64,000 nucleotides of DNA from Pirellulaceae bacterium (GTDB lineage: Bacteria; Planctomycetota; Planctomycetia; Pirellulales; Pirellulaceae): assembly GCA_019636375.1 (NCBI GenBank), contig JAHBXS010000002.1, positions 709,621-773,620 on the forward strand. Direction: 5' to 3'. Made by a program: the position numbers and the translations under genes. The notes below the pieces were generated by a model. That model made no database searches. It saw only the letters and a program-made list of their open reading frames with translations, and was not told the origin of the DNA. Positions 18,646 through 28,804 of this stretch are shown here, piece after piece; the first letter of the stretch is position 1; each line of letters opens with the position of its first letter.

Positions 18646-21084
18646 TTATCGGCCTGGTGTACGGCTGACCCGCACGGCACATTTTTTGTAGTCAGGCTGT
18701 TTAGAAAACGGGTCGTGCTCGTCCAAGGTGACTTCGTTGATCAACTTGGTCTCGTCGAAGAACGGCACGAAGACCTGCCCGCGCGGTGGCTTGCCCCTCC
18801 CATTCACCCACACAGGCAAATCGATGTATCCTCGTCGCGATTCGACGCGCGCCCAATCGCCCCGGTTTAAACCTAATTCTTTGGCGTCTTCCGGGTGCAG
18901 TTCGACATAGGCTTGAGGAACGGCCCGCGCTAATTCCGGAACGCGCAACGTCATTGTGCCCGTGTGCCAATGCTCCAGCACGCGTCCCGTATTCAACCAA
19001 AACGGATATTCAGCGTCAGGCATTTCGGGAGGCGGTTCATAAGGGTGGAACCATATCTGTCCACGGTCATCTTTAGAAACCGAATGGTAGAACTGAATCT
19101 CCTTCCCTTTTTCGACGAAAGGATCGTCGAATTCCGAAAACCGGAACCGCGTTTCCCGCCAAGTCCCATCGTCTTTTTGAACAACCGGCCAGCGTAACCC
19201 CCTTGCCTTCACATATTCATCGTAAGGAGCTAGGTCCTTTTGTTTGTAAGTCGTGAATGGTCGATACTCTTCGAACAAGCGCCGGTCCACATTGACATCG
19301 TAATAGTGCTCCCATTGCCAAATCGGAACTTCTTCTCCTTGCTCGTTTTCGGTGTGGAACAGCCAGCGTCCGTCTTTGTCGCGCATTCCTTCGTGACCGA
19401 GTTCCAGTAGACGATGGGACACGGCAATGATTTGCCAGCAATCATCCCGCGCTTCACCGGGTGGGTCTACCATTTTGAACCACTGTTGAGTCCGTCGCTC
19501 GGAATTGCCGTACATTCCATTCTTTTCAACCCACAAAGCCGACGGCAAAATCAAGTCGGCCAACTCGGTCGTCGCTGTTGGATAAACGTCGGAAACGATC
19601 AAGAATTTTTCCGGCGATTCGGCTTTTCGTCGGAAGAGCTTGTGCAAGTTCGGCAAGGTTTGTCCGGGATTGGTCACTTGTACCCACAACGTATCGATGT
19701 TTCCGCCCTCGGCAGCGGGAGTGCAAAACTTATCGAACAGCAGCACGGTATGATAGCCAATTTCCGGCTTGATCCGCCCTCGCTCAACGTTCCACAAATC
19801 TTCAGCGCTTTGACGATGAGCCACATTGGCCACGAGTCGGCCGCCGGGGAGGAGATGGCAAAGCGTGCCGACCTCGCGAACCGTTCCGCAGGCCGATGGT
19901 TGACCGGTCAAACTCGTCGGTGAATCGCCGGGCTTGCCAAAGTGCCCACTGAGAAAGTGAATCCCGTGAACCAAAGCGTTGATGGCCGTGCCGCGTGTAT
20001 GCTGGTTCATCCCCATGCACCACAAACTTGTGATACGCACATCGCGGCGTCCGAACAATTCGCCTAACATCTCGATTTGCTCGACCGGCAGACCAGAGAT
20101 TTCAGAGACGTACTGCGGCGTGTAGGGTTCCAGTCGCTGGCAGTATTCGTCGAACGTGATCGGTTTGCCATACATATTGTTGGGGTTTTCGGGGTCAAGT
20201 TCCCGAAAGGCCCCGAACCGCTCGACAAACTTCTTGTCGTACGTCCCATTTTTGATGAGCAGATGAGCGATCCCGTTGGCGATGGCCAAATCGGAGTGGG
20301 GTTTGAACTCAAGATAATGCTGACAATGCTCCGTCGTGCGAGTCCGTCGTGTTCCGATATCGATCATCGTAATCTGCTCGCCCCGCGAACGGCGATCAAC
20401 GACTCGTGAGAATAGAATTGGATGCATTTCAGCAGGGTTGTTTCCCCACATGATCAAGACGTCACACACGTCCAGGTCGTCGTAACAACCCGCCGGTTCA
20501 TCGACTCCGTAGCAAGTCAAAAAACCGGTTACCGCCGATGCCATGCACAACCGGGGATTGCCATCAATGTAGTTACTTGACAGACCGGCTTTCATAAACT
20601 TGTTGGCCGCAAATCCTTCTGGAATTGTCCATTGACCGGAACCATAGATCGCGAACCGATCGGGGGCTGCCGAAATTTTTTCAGCAATTAGGTCAATTGC
20701 CTCGCCCCAGGAAATCGGGCGGAGTTCTCCATCGACGCGACGAAGTGGCTGAGTCAACCGATCTTCGCCGTAGAGGATTTTACCAACATGATATCCTTTA
20801 ACGCATAGCAGGCCGCGATTGACTTCGGCGTTCAGGTCTCCCTTAATGGCCACAACCCGATCATCCTTGACCCCGACCTGAACATGGCAGCCGGTACCGC
20901 AAAACCGGCAAGGAGCCTTGTCCCATTTGACTTCGGCATCCGATTCCGCAGAGATCGTCTCGGGATAAACGATAGGCAAGGCGTGATCTCCAAGTCTCTC
21001 GGCTCCCACAATTTCACTGGCCACCGCAGCCGTTGCGGCTGCACATGCGCTGGTGGTCAAAAAACGTCTGCGATCAACATTCAT
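18646..21084 (-). CDS. napA: Periplasmic nitrate reductase catalytic subunit
   Basis: 812 residues from ATG 21084, which follows AGGA and begins a Tat signal ([13 protein letters not shown]); the upstream open frame is not coding-like. The [4Fe-4S] cysteines are Cys59, Cys62 and Cys66 (CRFCGTGC) and Cys94 (GLLCVKG); the Mo-ligand Cys180 is in RLCMASAV. The molybdopterin domains extend to the C-terminal end. The enzyme reduces nitrate to nitrite in the periplasm with bis-MGD cofactor. No napC, napD, napF, napG or napH gene is adjacent, so the quinol donor and chaperone must be elsewhere or be replaced by the divergent cytochrome/NrfCD genes. Confidence 0.93.
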   Translation of the reverse strand: MNVDRRRFLTTSACAAATAAVASEIVGAERLGDHALPIVYPETISAESDAEVKWDKAPCRFCGTGCHVQVGVKDDRVVAIKGDLNAEVNRGLLCVKGYHVGKILYGEDRLTQPLRRVDGELRPISWGEAIDLIAEKISAAPDRFAIYGSGQWTIPEGFAANKFMKAGLSSNYIDGNPRLCMASAVTGFLTCYGVDEPAGCYDDLDVCDVLIMWGNNPAEMHPILFSRVVDRRSRGEQITMIDIGTRRTRTTEHCQHYLEFKPHSDLAIANGIAHLLIKNGTYDKKFVERFGAFRELDPENPNNMYGKPITFDEYCQRLEPYTPQYVSEISGLPVEQIEMLGELFGRRDVRITSLWCMGMNQHTRGTAINALVHGIHFLSGHFGKPGDSPTSLTGQPSACGTVREVGTLCHLLPGGRLVANVAHRQSAEDLWNVERGRIKPEIGYHTVLLFDKFCTPAAEGGNIDTLWVQVTNPGQTLPNLHKLFRRKAESPEKFLIVSDVYPTATTELADLILPSALWVEKNGMYGNSERRTQQWFKMVDPPGEARDDCWQIIAVSHRLLELGHEGMRDKDGRWLFHTENEQGEEVPIWQWEHYYDVNVDRRLFEEYRPFTTYKQKDLAPYDEYVKARGLRWPVVQKDDGTWRETRFRFSEFDDPFVEKGKEIQFYHSVSKDDRGQIWFHPYEPPPEMPDAEYPFWLNTGRVLEHWHTGTMTLRVPELARAVPQAYVELHPEDAKELGLNRGDWARVESRRGYIDLPVWVNGRGKPPRGQVFVPFFDETKLINEVTLDEHDPFSKQPDYKKCAVRVSRTPGR

Positions 21085-21573
21085 GGTGGATTCCTGCCAG
21101 TCCTTGTTTCCTAAACATCTCGGGCAAAAGCATTTGTGAAAAACCAAATTTGGGTAACACCAGCTCAAGCATACCCAACCTTGACCTTCAGCCTGTTTTT
21201 TAAACTTGGCTGTGGCCACAAAAGTGTTCACCCTCTTTTTATTGCAACTGACGTACCAACTTCGGTTAAGAAGATTGGACTTCAACCGTGGCTACCCATG
21301 AAAACGTCAAGGAGCATTACAAATTGGGCTCAAAGATGCACCCAAAACCAGAGGGCACGTCATCGAAAAAGAGCTGAAATTGTCTCCAGTTTTACGCGAA
21401 AAGCGTGCGGAATTCATCTTGAGTGCGCTGTATCGCACACCTGATCCTATCAGCACAACAGGTAACTGAGCAAAATCGAGCATTTACCCAATGGCATGTT
21501 AGTTGCTTTGGACTAAGACGAATCAAACAAGTGAATTGAAAACTCAAGCAGTCTTTTTCACCCAGCGTTAGAA
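21085..21573. promoter_or_regulatory. Divergent control region of nap and nrf operons
   Basis: 489 bp between napA (minus) and the tetraheme cytochrome gene (plus), with no supported ORF. A perfect inverted repeat CTGAT-N3-ATCAG at 21441-21453 resembles half of an FNR/CRP-type site (TTGAT-N4-ATCAA) but has a 3-base spacer, so it is only a candidate. Control by oxygen or nitrate would be expected for these operons. Confidence 0.4.
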
Positions 21574-22308
21574 ATGGAATTTCGCAAGACTCATCGCCGT
21601 ACGAAACGCCTGCTCGGTACTCAGCATCGATCTCATGCAATTGCCGCGATTTGTCTGTTGGCAGCTTCGGTGGTCATGGTGGCCGGTTGTGATCGCCCGT
21701 CCGCAGGTGCAGAGACCCCTACTCGGGGAATGAGCTTGCAACAAATCAGCAAACTCCCGCCATCGGCGGACGATGCCGACAAGGCCCGACTCCTACATCC
21801 AATTCAATACTCGACACCCCAAACGCCACGAGTCGCCACGGACCAAGTGGACGCACTTGGGCACCCGATTACGATCTCGTGTGCTAGTTGTCACAGTAAT
21901 TTTTCTGAGCGAACCCCTGTGGTCTCCGCCGAGAAGCTCCAAGCCTTCCATGTCGGGCTGAAGTTCCAGCATGGCTCGCCAAATCAACAGTTGACTTGCC
22001 TGACATGCCATCACGCCGACAACTACAACTACCTCCGTTTGGCCGACGGACAACCGGTCGAGTTCCGCAACTCGCGCTCGATGTGCGCTCAGTGTCATGC
22101 GGCTCAAGACCGCGACTACGAGCACGGTGCTCATGGCGGGATGAACGGTTATTGGGATCGCGTTCAAGGAATTCAAGTTCGCAAGACTTGTATCGATTGC
22201 CACGATCCCCACTCTCCTCAATTCCCGCATATGCTGCCGAACTTCAAACCGTTAGATCGGTTTTTGGAACCATCATTGCACCACAACCAACACGAGCAAA
22301 AACACTAA
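21574..22308 (+). CDS. Tetraheme c-type cytochrome, putative lipoprotein
   Basis: 244 residues. The N-terminal signal ends in VVMVAGC, a plausible lipobox. Four heme sites are present: CASCH, CLTCH, CAQCH and CIDCH, with extra His residues that could be distal ligands, and a His-rich tail (HHNQHEQKH). It is the first gene of the plus-strand operon and is followed 18 bp later by the iron-sulfur subunit gene. By position it should carry electrons between the NrfCD-like quinol module and a periplasmic reductase. The exact partner is inference. Confidence 0.85.
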   Translation: MEFRKTHRRTKRLLGTQHRSHAIAAICLLAASVVMVAGCDRPSAGAETPTRGMSLQQISKLPPSADDADKARLLHPIQYSTPQTPRVATDQVDALGHPITISCASCHSNFSERTPVVSAEKLQAFHVGLKFQHGSPNQQLTCLTCHHADNYNYLRLADGQPVEFRNSRSMCAQCHAAQDRDYEHGAHGGMNGYWDRVQGIQVRKTCIDCHDPHSPQFPHMLPNFKPLDRFLEPSLHHNQHEQKH

Positions 22309-22326
22309 CGCCATAGGTTATCGATT

Positions 22327-23307
22327 GTGAGCCAGGAACAGGATACAAAAAATCGCGACTCAAACTCTGAAACGCCTCAGAAACGTGCGGGGATGGAGTT
22401 GCCGATCTTGGGCCAAGTGAGCCGACGCACGGCGATCAAGGGTGCGGCGGCGGTCGCTGGGGTCGCGGCATTGGGTGTCGCCGCCGCTCCGATGCTCCAA
22501 AAGACAGCAGAGTTGAGCGCCGCCGAGTTCATGCAGCGGCATTTCAAAGAGCTAACCGACGAGGACAAACGCATCATTTTTGAGCGACTAGAAAACGAGG
22601 CTCAAGAAAAATATGACGCCGAAGTTCAAATCGGCGATCACCCTCCGATTCGCGGCGTGCGGTTTGGCTATGCGATCAACCTCAGCTTGTGCAACGGCAA
22701 TGGCAAATGTATGGAAGCTTGCCATCGCGAGAACAATCATGACCGCGCGACCCAACAGTCTTACATTCGAATTTTTGAAATGCCGGTCGGCACGACGGAC
22801 TTCGAACAAGGGAACACGAGCTACGATCACGAGGTGCCGCAAAAGAGCCACTACTACCTTCCGGTTCAATGTTTCCAATGTGACAACCCTCCCTGCGTGA
22901 GCGTCTGTCCCGTCGAAGCGACGTGGCAAGAATCGGACGGGATCGTGGTGGTCGATTACAACTGGTGCATCGGCTGTCGGTATTGTATGGCGGCCTGCCC
23001 CTATCACGCTCGGCGTTTCAACTGGAAGGAACCCGAAATCCCTGCCGACGAAGTGAACCCCGACCAAGGCTACCTTTCCAACCGCATTCGTCCGCAAGGC
23101 GTGGTGGAAAAATGCCATTTTTGCTTGCATCGCACGCGAGTGGGAAAATTGCCGGCTTGTTTGGAAGCCTGCCCAACAGGAGCTCGTATTTTTGGCGACT
23201 TGATGGACCCCGACTCCAATATTCGGTGGGTGCTGGCCAACAAACGGTGCTTCACCATCAAAGAAGAACTCGGCACCAAACCGATGATGTTTTATTTTTT
23301 CGATTAA
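22327..23307 (+). CDS. Four-cluster ferredoxin-like subunit (NrfC/PsrB type)
   Basis: 326 residues with a GTG start. The N-terminus carries a Tat-like segment (SRRTAIKGAAAVAGVAALG), so it is likely exported folded. Cysteine blocks are CNGNGKCMEAC, CFQCDNPPCVSVCP, CIGCRYCMAACP and CHFCLH plus LPACLEACPTG, enough for four [4Fe-4S] clusters. It would transfer electrons between the membrane NrfD-like partner, whose gene starts 4 bp later, and the heme proteins. The family is shared with polysulfide, DMSO and nitrite reductase complexes; the context here favours nitrogen reduction. Confidence 0.9.
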   Translation: MSQEQDTKNRDSNSETPQKRAGMELPILGQVSRRTAIKGAAAVAGVAALGVAAAPMLQKTAELSAAEFMQRHFKELTDEDKRIIFERLENEAQEKYDAEVQIGDHPPIRGVRFGYAINLSLCNGNGKCMEACHRENNHDRATQQSYIRIFEMPVGTTDFEQGNTSYDHEVPQKSHYYLPVQCFQCDNPPCVSVCPVEATWQESDGIVVVDYNWCIGCRYCMAACPYHARRFNWKEPEIPADEVNPDQGYLSNRIRPQGVVEKCHFCLHRTRVGKLPACLEACPTGARIFGDLMDPDSNIRWVLANKRCFTIKEELGTKPMMFYFFD

Positions 23308-23311
23308 GCGA

Positions 23312-24574
23312 ATGAGTGCAAACCAAATCACCAGCGACACATCTTCGACCGCCACTCCACGCGGTTACTGGGCGAACTACCCGCGCTTTCTTTGGCAATC
23401 GTTGCGCGCGGCGACGGATGGTTCGCCGTTGTTCTACGGGTGGATGACGCTGCTAACGGCCGTTGCCCTTGTCGGGGTAAACGGTTGGGCTCACCAATAC
23501 GCCAGCGGCATGATCGTGACCCACATGACCGACCATGTGAGTTGGGGGCTTTACATCGCGAACTTCACGTTCGGCGTTGGACTGGCCGCCGGTGGGGTGA
23601 TGATGGTCATCCCGGCCTACCTGTATCGCAACCGGGCAATGCACGACGTGGTGATCTTGGGTGAGCTCTTGGCCGTGGCGGCGATCATCATTTGCACCTT
23701 GTTTATTGCAGTCGATCTAGGGCGTCCGGATCGGTTTTGGCATATCATACCGGGATTGGGGCGTTTTAATTGGCCAATCTCGATGTTGACCTGGGACGTG
23801 ATTGTCTTAAACGGCTATTTGCTTATCAACCTGCATATTTGCGGTTACTTGTTGTACACCAAATTTCAAGGCAGGACCCCTAATCGCTGGTGGTACATTC
23901 CGTTTGTGTTTCTCTCGATTATTTGGGCCATTTCAATCCACACGGTTACGGCCTTTTTGTATCAAGGCTTGGGGGGCCGCCCGTTTTGGAATACGGCGTT
24001 GCTGGCACCACGGTTTTTGGCCTCGGCATTTGTATCCGGACCGATCTTTTTGATTTTGACGATGTTGATTTTGAAAAAGATCGCAGGTATCCAACTCCCC
24101 AGCCAAGCGATCAAGCTGCTCGTGCAAATCGTTCGCGTAACGATTTTGATTAATTTGCTGATGGTCGCATCCGAGTTATTCACGGAGTTCTACACGGGAG
24201 CCGCCCACAGCGTTCACGCCTACTACCTGTTTTTCGGACTGCATGGGCATAACGCTTTGGTTCCCTGGATTTGGACGGCAATCGTCTTGAACGTCCTGGC
24301 GGCCATTTTTTTCCTGAATCGTTCGGCGCTGGAGAGTCCTACTTGGTTGACGATCGCGTGCTTGATGGGACTGGTGGGGATTTGGATCGAAAAAGGAATG
24401 GGGCTGATCGTCCCAGGATTTGTTCCGAGCACGCTGCATCAAATCGTCGAATACGTCCCCAGTCTAACGGAGTGGCAAATCACGGCGGGAATTTGGGCGT
24501 TCGGTCTCATGGTTTATTCGGTCGGTTTAAAAATCGCGATTCCAATTTTCCGGGCCGCTAGTCACGACGAATGA
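23312..24574 (+). CDS. NrfD/PsrC-type quinol-interacting membrane subunit
   Basis: 420 residues with about nine or ten membrane helices (VSWGLYIANFTFGVGLAAGG is the recognisable early helix with conserved Gly residues). The family oxidises or reduces quinol at the membrane without heme and passes electrons to the FeS partner. It begins 4 bp after the FeS gene stop and is followed by nrfH. Together these genes provide a quinol oxidation route for periplasmic nitrate or nitrite reduction. Confidence 0.88.
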   Translation: MSANQITSDTSSTATPRGYWANYPRFLWQSLRAATDGSPLFYGWMTLLTAVALVGVNGWAHQYASGMIVTHMTDHVSWGLYIANFTFGVGLAAGGVMMVIPAYLYRNRAMHDVVILGELLAVAAIIICTLFIAVDLGRPDRFWHIIPGLGRFNWPISMLTWDVIVLNGYLLINLHICGYLLYTKFQGRTPNRWWYIPFVFLSIIWAISIHTVTAFLYQGLGGRPFWNTALLAPRFLASAFVSGPIFLILTMLILKKIAGIQLPSQAIKLLVQIVRVTILINLLMVASELFTEFYTGAAHSVHAYYLFFGLHGHNALVPWIWTAIVLNVLAAIFFLNRSALESPTWLTIACLMGLVGIWIEKGMGLIVPGFVPSTLHQIVEYVPSLTEWQITAGIWAFGLMVYSVGLKIAIPIFRAASHDE

Positions 24575-24642
24575 AAAATGGTTGAATAACTTCTGGCGAA
24601 AACTTGTGAGTAGCTTTTCAGTTTGAGAACAACAACAAAACA

Positions 24643-25131
24643 ATGAAAAATCTGCCCGCAAAAGCTTCGAAATGGTCGACCCGTTTTCGGTGGCTGTCGA
24701 TTTTTACTGCGATGGCTATTGGCTCGACGGTGGGGTTAGGAGTTTTTACATTCAACTACGGGGGAGGAACGTCTTATCTCTCCAACGACCCGGCGGCATG
24801 TGCGAATTGCCACATCATGCAGTCTCACTACGACTCGTGGTTAAAGTCAAGTCATCACGATGTCGCGACCTGCAATGACTGTCATCTGCCGCACGATTTT
24901 TTCGGCAAGTGGTTTACCAAGGCCGACAATGGACTCCTGCACTCTTGGGCCTTTACGACCGGCGACTTTCCCGAACCGATTCGCATCAAACCCCGCAATC
25001 GCCGGGTCACTCAAGGAGCCTGCTTGCATTGCCACCAGGATTTCGTGCATGCGATGCTCCCTGCTGATAAAAATCAAGACATGTTGAACTGTATCCACTG
25101 CCACTATTCTGTGGGACACGCTCATCATTGA
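24643..25131 (+). CDS. nrfH: Cytochrome c nitrite reductase small subunit
   Basis: 162 residues of the NapC/NrfH family. One N-terminal membrane helix (FTAMAIGSTVGLGVFTFNY) is followed by four heme motifs: CANCH, CNDCH, CLHCH and CIHCH. NrfH oxidises menaquinol and feeds NrfA, with which it forms a membrane complex. The gene lies immediately before nrfA, as expected. Confidence 0.92.
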   Translation: MKNLPAKASKWSTRFRWLSIFTAMAIGSTVGLGVFTFNYGGGTSYLSNDPAACANCHIMQSHYDSWLKSSHHDVATCNDCHLPHDFFGKWFTKADNGLLHSWAFTTGDFPEPIRIKPRNRRVTQGACLHCHQDFVHAMLPADKNQDMLNCIHCHYSVGHAHH

Positions 25132-25213
25132 CGAACCTGACCAGGGGGCGTTGTCGCTCCGACGCTGGAACAGGGCGACCTTTTTTAATTCGTTTCAAAA
25201 TCATTTACCCATC

Positions 25214-26827
25214 ATGGCTCGAATCGCGATGACTCAAACCCAAAATCGAACCGGTAGTTCAAAAGGTCTTTTACTGTTGGTAATGTTAATCTCAGCATTG
25301 GCGACGGCTGGAATCGCTTACTTGCTCGTCACGATTTTCGAACACAAACAAGACGCCAAGCAACCGTTTTATCGGGTTGTTGAACTCAATGAGGTGAGTA
25401 CTGATCCGACGTTGTGGGGCCAAAACTTCCCGCATCATTACGACCAATACACGAGCACCGCAGGGGATCGGTTTTTCGGCGGATCGGCGGCCCTTCCTGA
25501 CAGCAAACTCGATCACTATCCTTGGCTCAAGCGATTGTATGCGGGATATGCCTTCAGCATCGATTACCGCGAAGCCCGTGGGCACGCCTACATGCTGTAC
25601 GATCAGGTCGTCACCGAGCGAATTCACCAGCGGAAACAAGCGGGAGCTTGCCTCCACTGCCATTCGTCACCGACGGTGCTTTACCGCAAGGCGGGACTTG
25701 AGGCGCTGGGCCTGCCTGCCGACGATGAAACGTTGGCCAAAGAGTTCAACATGGAAGCGGTAATCAAGGGGTTCGAGGTCTTGAGTCGCGAACCCTACCA
25801 TGTGGTCCTCGAACGACTAACTCAAGTCCCTGACGGAACCCCTCTCGGCACGTCAAAACCTGCCTTCGACGCTCCACCCGTCGAGGGTTTCGGTGGCGCG
25901 GAAGCCCCCCCCGGCCATTTCCAAATGAGCGAGGCCCATCCGGTTAGCTGCATCGACTGCCACGACCCAAAGACGAATCAATTGCGAATCACACGTCCTG
26001 GTTTTATGCAAGGAATCGCGATGTTGGCCACCAGCGACGACCCGTTGCCCCATCTCCCCAGCATCGCCGCATGGCGTCGGGGTGATCGAGCCGAACCCTA
26101 TGACCCCAATAAATTGGCCAGCCGCCATGAAATGCGGAGTTTCACTTGCGGGCAATGCCACGTCGAATACTATTGTGCGACGCAGGACGTTCTCGTTTTC
26201 CCGTGGGGCAACGGCCTGAAGCATGAAGACTTAGAAAAATTCTGGGAAGACCGCAAATTCCCCGACGGGACCGACTTCCTCGACTACAAGCACGCCGAGA
26301 CCGGTGCACCGCTATTCAAGGTCCAACACCCGGAATTTGAGTTGTGGAGCCAAGGAACCCATGCCCGCGCAGGGGTGAGCTGCGCCGACTGCCACATGCC
26401 CTACGAACGAGTCGGCGCGCAAAAACTCAGCAACCACAATGTTCGCAGCCCTCTCGAAAATATCAACAACGCCTGTCAGAACTGTCATCACGTTTCCGAA
26501 AGCGATCTGCGCGAACGGGTGGATACCATCCAAACACGAACCGCCGACATGATGGAACGAGCGGCCCAAGCGATGCTCGAAATGCTCGACGCGATCTTGG
26601 AATGCCAACAAGCCGGAGCGACCAACGAACAACTGGCCGAGGTCTTTGTTCTGCAACGCAAATCGATGTGGCGATTGGATTACATCAGCAGCGAAAACTC
26701 TAAGGGCTTCCACGCCGCTCAAGAGGCCGCCCGCTGTTTGGCCGAGTCGATTGACTACAGCCGTCAGGCTCAAACCCAGGCTCTGCGGATTCTCGCCGAA
26801 ATCAAGTCCGGCAAATCCTCAGAGTAA
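25214..26827 (+). CDS. nrfA: Pentaheme cytochrome c nitrite reductase (ammonia-forming)
   Basis: About 537 residues from ATG 25214; a TTG at 25151 opens the same frame but adds residues unlike a signal. The N-terminal hydrophobic segment (LLLLVMLISALATAGIAYLL) is a signal anchor. Five heme sites are visible: CLHCH, CIDCH, CGQCH, CADCH and CQNCH. Heme 1 therefore has CxxCH instead of the CxxCK of Escherichia coli NrfA, a variant known in other NrfA lineages. The catalytic and calcium-site neighbourhood is CGQCHVEYYC. The enzyme reduces nitrite to ammonium with six electrons in the periplasm. It is the last gene of the operon. Confidence 0.92.
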   Translation: MARIAMTQTQNRTGSSKGLLLLVMLISALATAGIAYLLVTIFEHKQDAKQPFYRVVELNEVSTDPTLWGQNFPHHYDQYTSTAGDRFFGGSAALPDSKLDHYPWLKRLYAGYAFSIDYREARGHAYMLYDQVVTERIHQRKQAGACLHCHSSPTVLYRKAGLEALGLPADDETLAKEFNMEAVIKGFEVLSREPYHVVLERLTQVPDGTPLGTSKPAFDAPPVEGFGGAEAPPGHFQMSEAHPVSCIDCHDPKTNQLRITRPGFMQGIAMLATSDDPLPHLPSIAAWRRGDRAEPYDPNKLASRHEMRSFTCGQCHVEYYCATQDVLVFPWGNGLKHEDLEKFWEDRKFPDGTDFLDYKHAETGAPLFKVQHPEFELWSQGTHARAGVSCADCHMPYERVGAQKLSNHNVRSPLENINNACQNCHHVSESDLRERVDTIQTRTADMMERAAQAMLEMLDAILECQQAGATNEQLAEVFVLQRKSMWRLDYISSENSKGFHAAQEAARCLAESIDYSRQAQTQALRILAEIKSGKSSE

Positions 26828-26858
26828 TTAATAGTTGACAAATACGGAGTGCCTCGGT

Positions 26859-28625
26859 TTACCAGCGATACCCGAACTGCACGTAAAACAGGTCTGGGTC
26901 TGCACCTGGTCCTGTATCGCGGATAAATCGCCCGGCGAACAATTTGGAATACCCCACCATAATGTCGGTGTTCGCATTCATGTGGAAGTTCCACAGCAAA
27001 TCCAACTCATGCCCCACTGTGCGGCCAGCCGCACCCGTCAAATCACGTCGCACGGGGATTCCCGCCGGGTTGTACAAGGCATCAGATGCATTGGCCAAGG
27101 CGAGGTAGTGGTACTGCGTGTTGAACGTAATCCAGTTGCGAGGATAGAGGAACAAATGCAAATTGATGTCGTGCAAGTTCTGACGGCCCACAATGTCAGC
27201 AAAGCCATTGTAGTAATGTCCGAAGGGAAATAGCGGATTGAAGGTGTTATGGTTTCCCACTCCTGGGTCGCTATCTCCCGATGCCCAATCGTAATAGGCC
27301 CACAACATCGGATTCCAAGGCAAATCTTGGAAGTGATAACCACGTCCCGCCGTCACGGCCCCTGCCACGATGTCTTGATCTCCTCGATTTCCGAGTTGAA
27401 ACATTGCTTCCAGGTCATGATGCCAGGGGCCTGTATTTCCTAAACTGCGAGTCCCGAACGTATGCACGTTGAACGTCGGCACGGGACTTCCCAACTCAGG
27501 ACGCGGGGCGGTGTTGCGCAAGTACAAGTAGTAATGATCGAGGACGTGAGTCTCGCTCGGACGTTTGGTCAACCAGGCACCAACAAAATGTTGGTTGGCA
27601 TCGACTTCATCCAAACTGGAAGGGTCAACAACAACCGGTTGCGTCCACCATAGATCGACATCTCGCTCTTTGCTGCGATTGAAAAACCGAACCCCCTGAA
27701 AAGTCCTTCGTGTGTTGGCCCAGTCGAGGGTTGAAACCAGACGTTGCGAACCCATATTGAGTTCCTGACGCCCCAATCGTGCCCACCAACCGCCATCGCC
27801 AACATTAGCGAATCTGAAGTCAGCAAAGGCGTTCAGAATATCGGTTCGATTCATATCAATCGGCAAGGGAGGCAGATCACCCCCAAATCGATGAGCGTCG
27901 ATAAACTCGAAGTAAAACCTCGCGCGATCACGGTAGCTGAGATCCGCAAAGATTCGCGTACGGACGAGGTCATAATTTTGATCAACACCAGACAGGCGAG
28001 CGTTGTTCTCATCCATGTACCGCCACCAAACCGAGCCGCCACTGGTTAGCAGCCAATTGCAACCAATCGGTTGCCGTTTGAGAATGTCGCTCCACCCCCA
28101 TGATTTTGTCGGTTCATCCAAGAAACTCCAATTGACATCAAAGTAGGAAGGCGCCATCAACGCGAAGGGCGGATAAGGAAACGGGGGGGGATTTTCGCGG
28201 CAATTCCCTGTTCGGGCATCTTGAAAAGAATAAGTTCCGGGCCCCTTGGGAGGCACGCCTAGATTTCCGGTCTTGCCCGGTGTTTGCCGCACCGGCAGGT
28301 CTTTCCAAAATGGATCGATTCGCGAGGGGAGCGGAGCCTTTTTTTCTTCGGCAGCGCCTGGAGCCTGCTCGAACCCAGCGTAAGGACTGATGCTCGGTTG
28401 CCTCAAAGGCTCAATGGCAGGAGTGGCGTGATTGGTGAAAATACCCCGTGGTGATTCAACCGTGCCGAAGTCCGAAAGGCGATGAATGCCCCCACCTGAG
28501 GTTGCCGCTGGTGTTGCCGAGCCGATGCCCTGAAATCCAACTTGACCTAATGCGTTCCCCGCACTGACCAAAATTCCAGAAACCCCCATCACCAACCAAG
28601 CCGTGCGTGGCATCCTTGCTGTCAT
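26859..28625 (-). CDS. Alginate-export-family outer membrane porin
   Basis: 588 residues with a signal peptide (LVMGVSGILVSAGNALG) and a C-terminus ending in the outer-membrane signature YVQFGYRW. The beta-barrel is rich in aromatic strands, and RLGRQELNMGSQRLVSTLDW plus the following RTFQGVRFF are typical of the alginate export family (PF13372). It probably forms a substrate channel in the outer membrane. It converges with nrfA (31 bp apart). It may be a porin for anions used by the reductases, but the substrate is unproven. Confidence 0.8.
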   Translation of the reverse strand: MTARMPRTAWLVMGVSGILVSAGNALGQVGFQGIGSATPAATSGGGIHRLSDFGTVESPRGIFTNHATPAIEPLRQPSISPYAGFEQAPGAAEEKKAPLPSRIDPFWKDLPVRQTPGKTGNLGVPPKGPGTYSFQDARTGNCRENPPPFPYPPFALMAPSYFDVNWSFLDEPTKSWGWSDILKRQPIGCNWLLTSGGSVWWRYMDENNARLSGVDQNYDLVRTRIFADLSYRDRARFYFEFIDAHRFGGDLPPLPIDMNRTDILNAFADFRFANVGDGGWWARLGRQELNMGSQRLVSTLDWANTRRTFQGVRFFNRSKERDVDLWWTQPVVVDPSSLDEVDANQHFVGAWLTKRPSETHVLDHYYLYLRNTAPRPELGSPVPTFNVHTFGTRSLGNTGPWHHDLEAMFQLGNRGDQDIVAGAVTAGRGYHFQDLPWNPMLWAYYDWASGDSDPGVGNHNTFNPLFPFGHYYNGFADIVGRQNLHDINLHLFLYPRNWITFNTQYHYLALANASDALYNPAGIPVRRDLTGAAGRTVGHELDLLWNFHMNANTDIMVGYSKLFAGRFIRDTGPGADPDLFYVQFGYRW

Positions 28626-28804
28626 TGTTATTCTCGTCTTTAGATATATCTTTCCAGAATCCGCCGAACACTTGTATTATCGACGTCAACGAAATTACAG
28701 GATTACAACTTACCTAATCAGAATTTTCCGTTTTAGAAGTTGACTTGATAAAATTTACCGTGTCGTTAATTTACGCAAATCGTGCAGACGTGCTGATTGG
28801 CACA

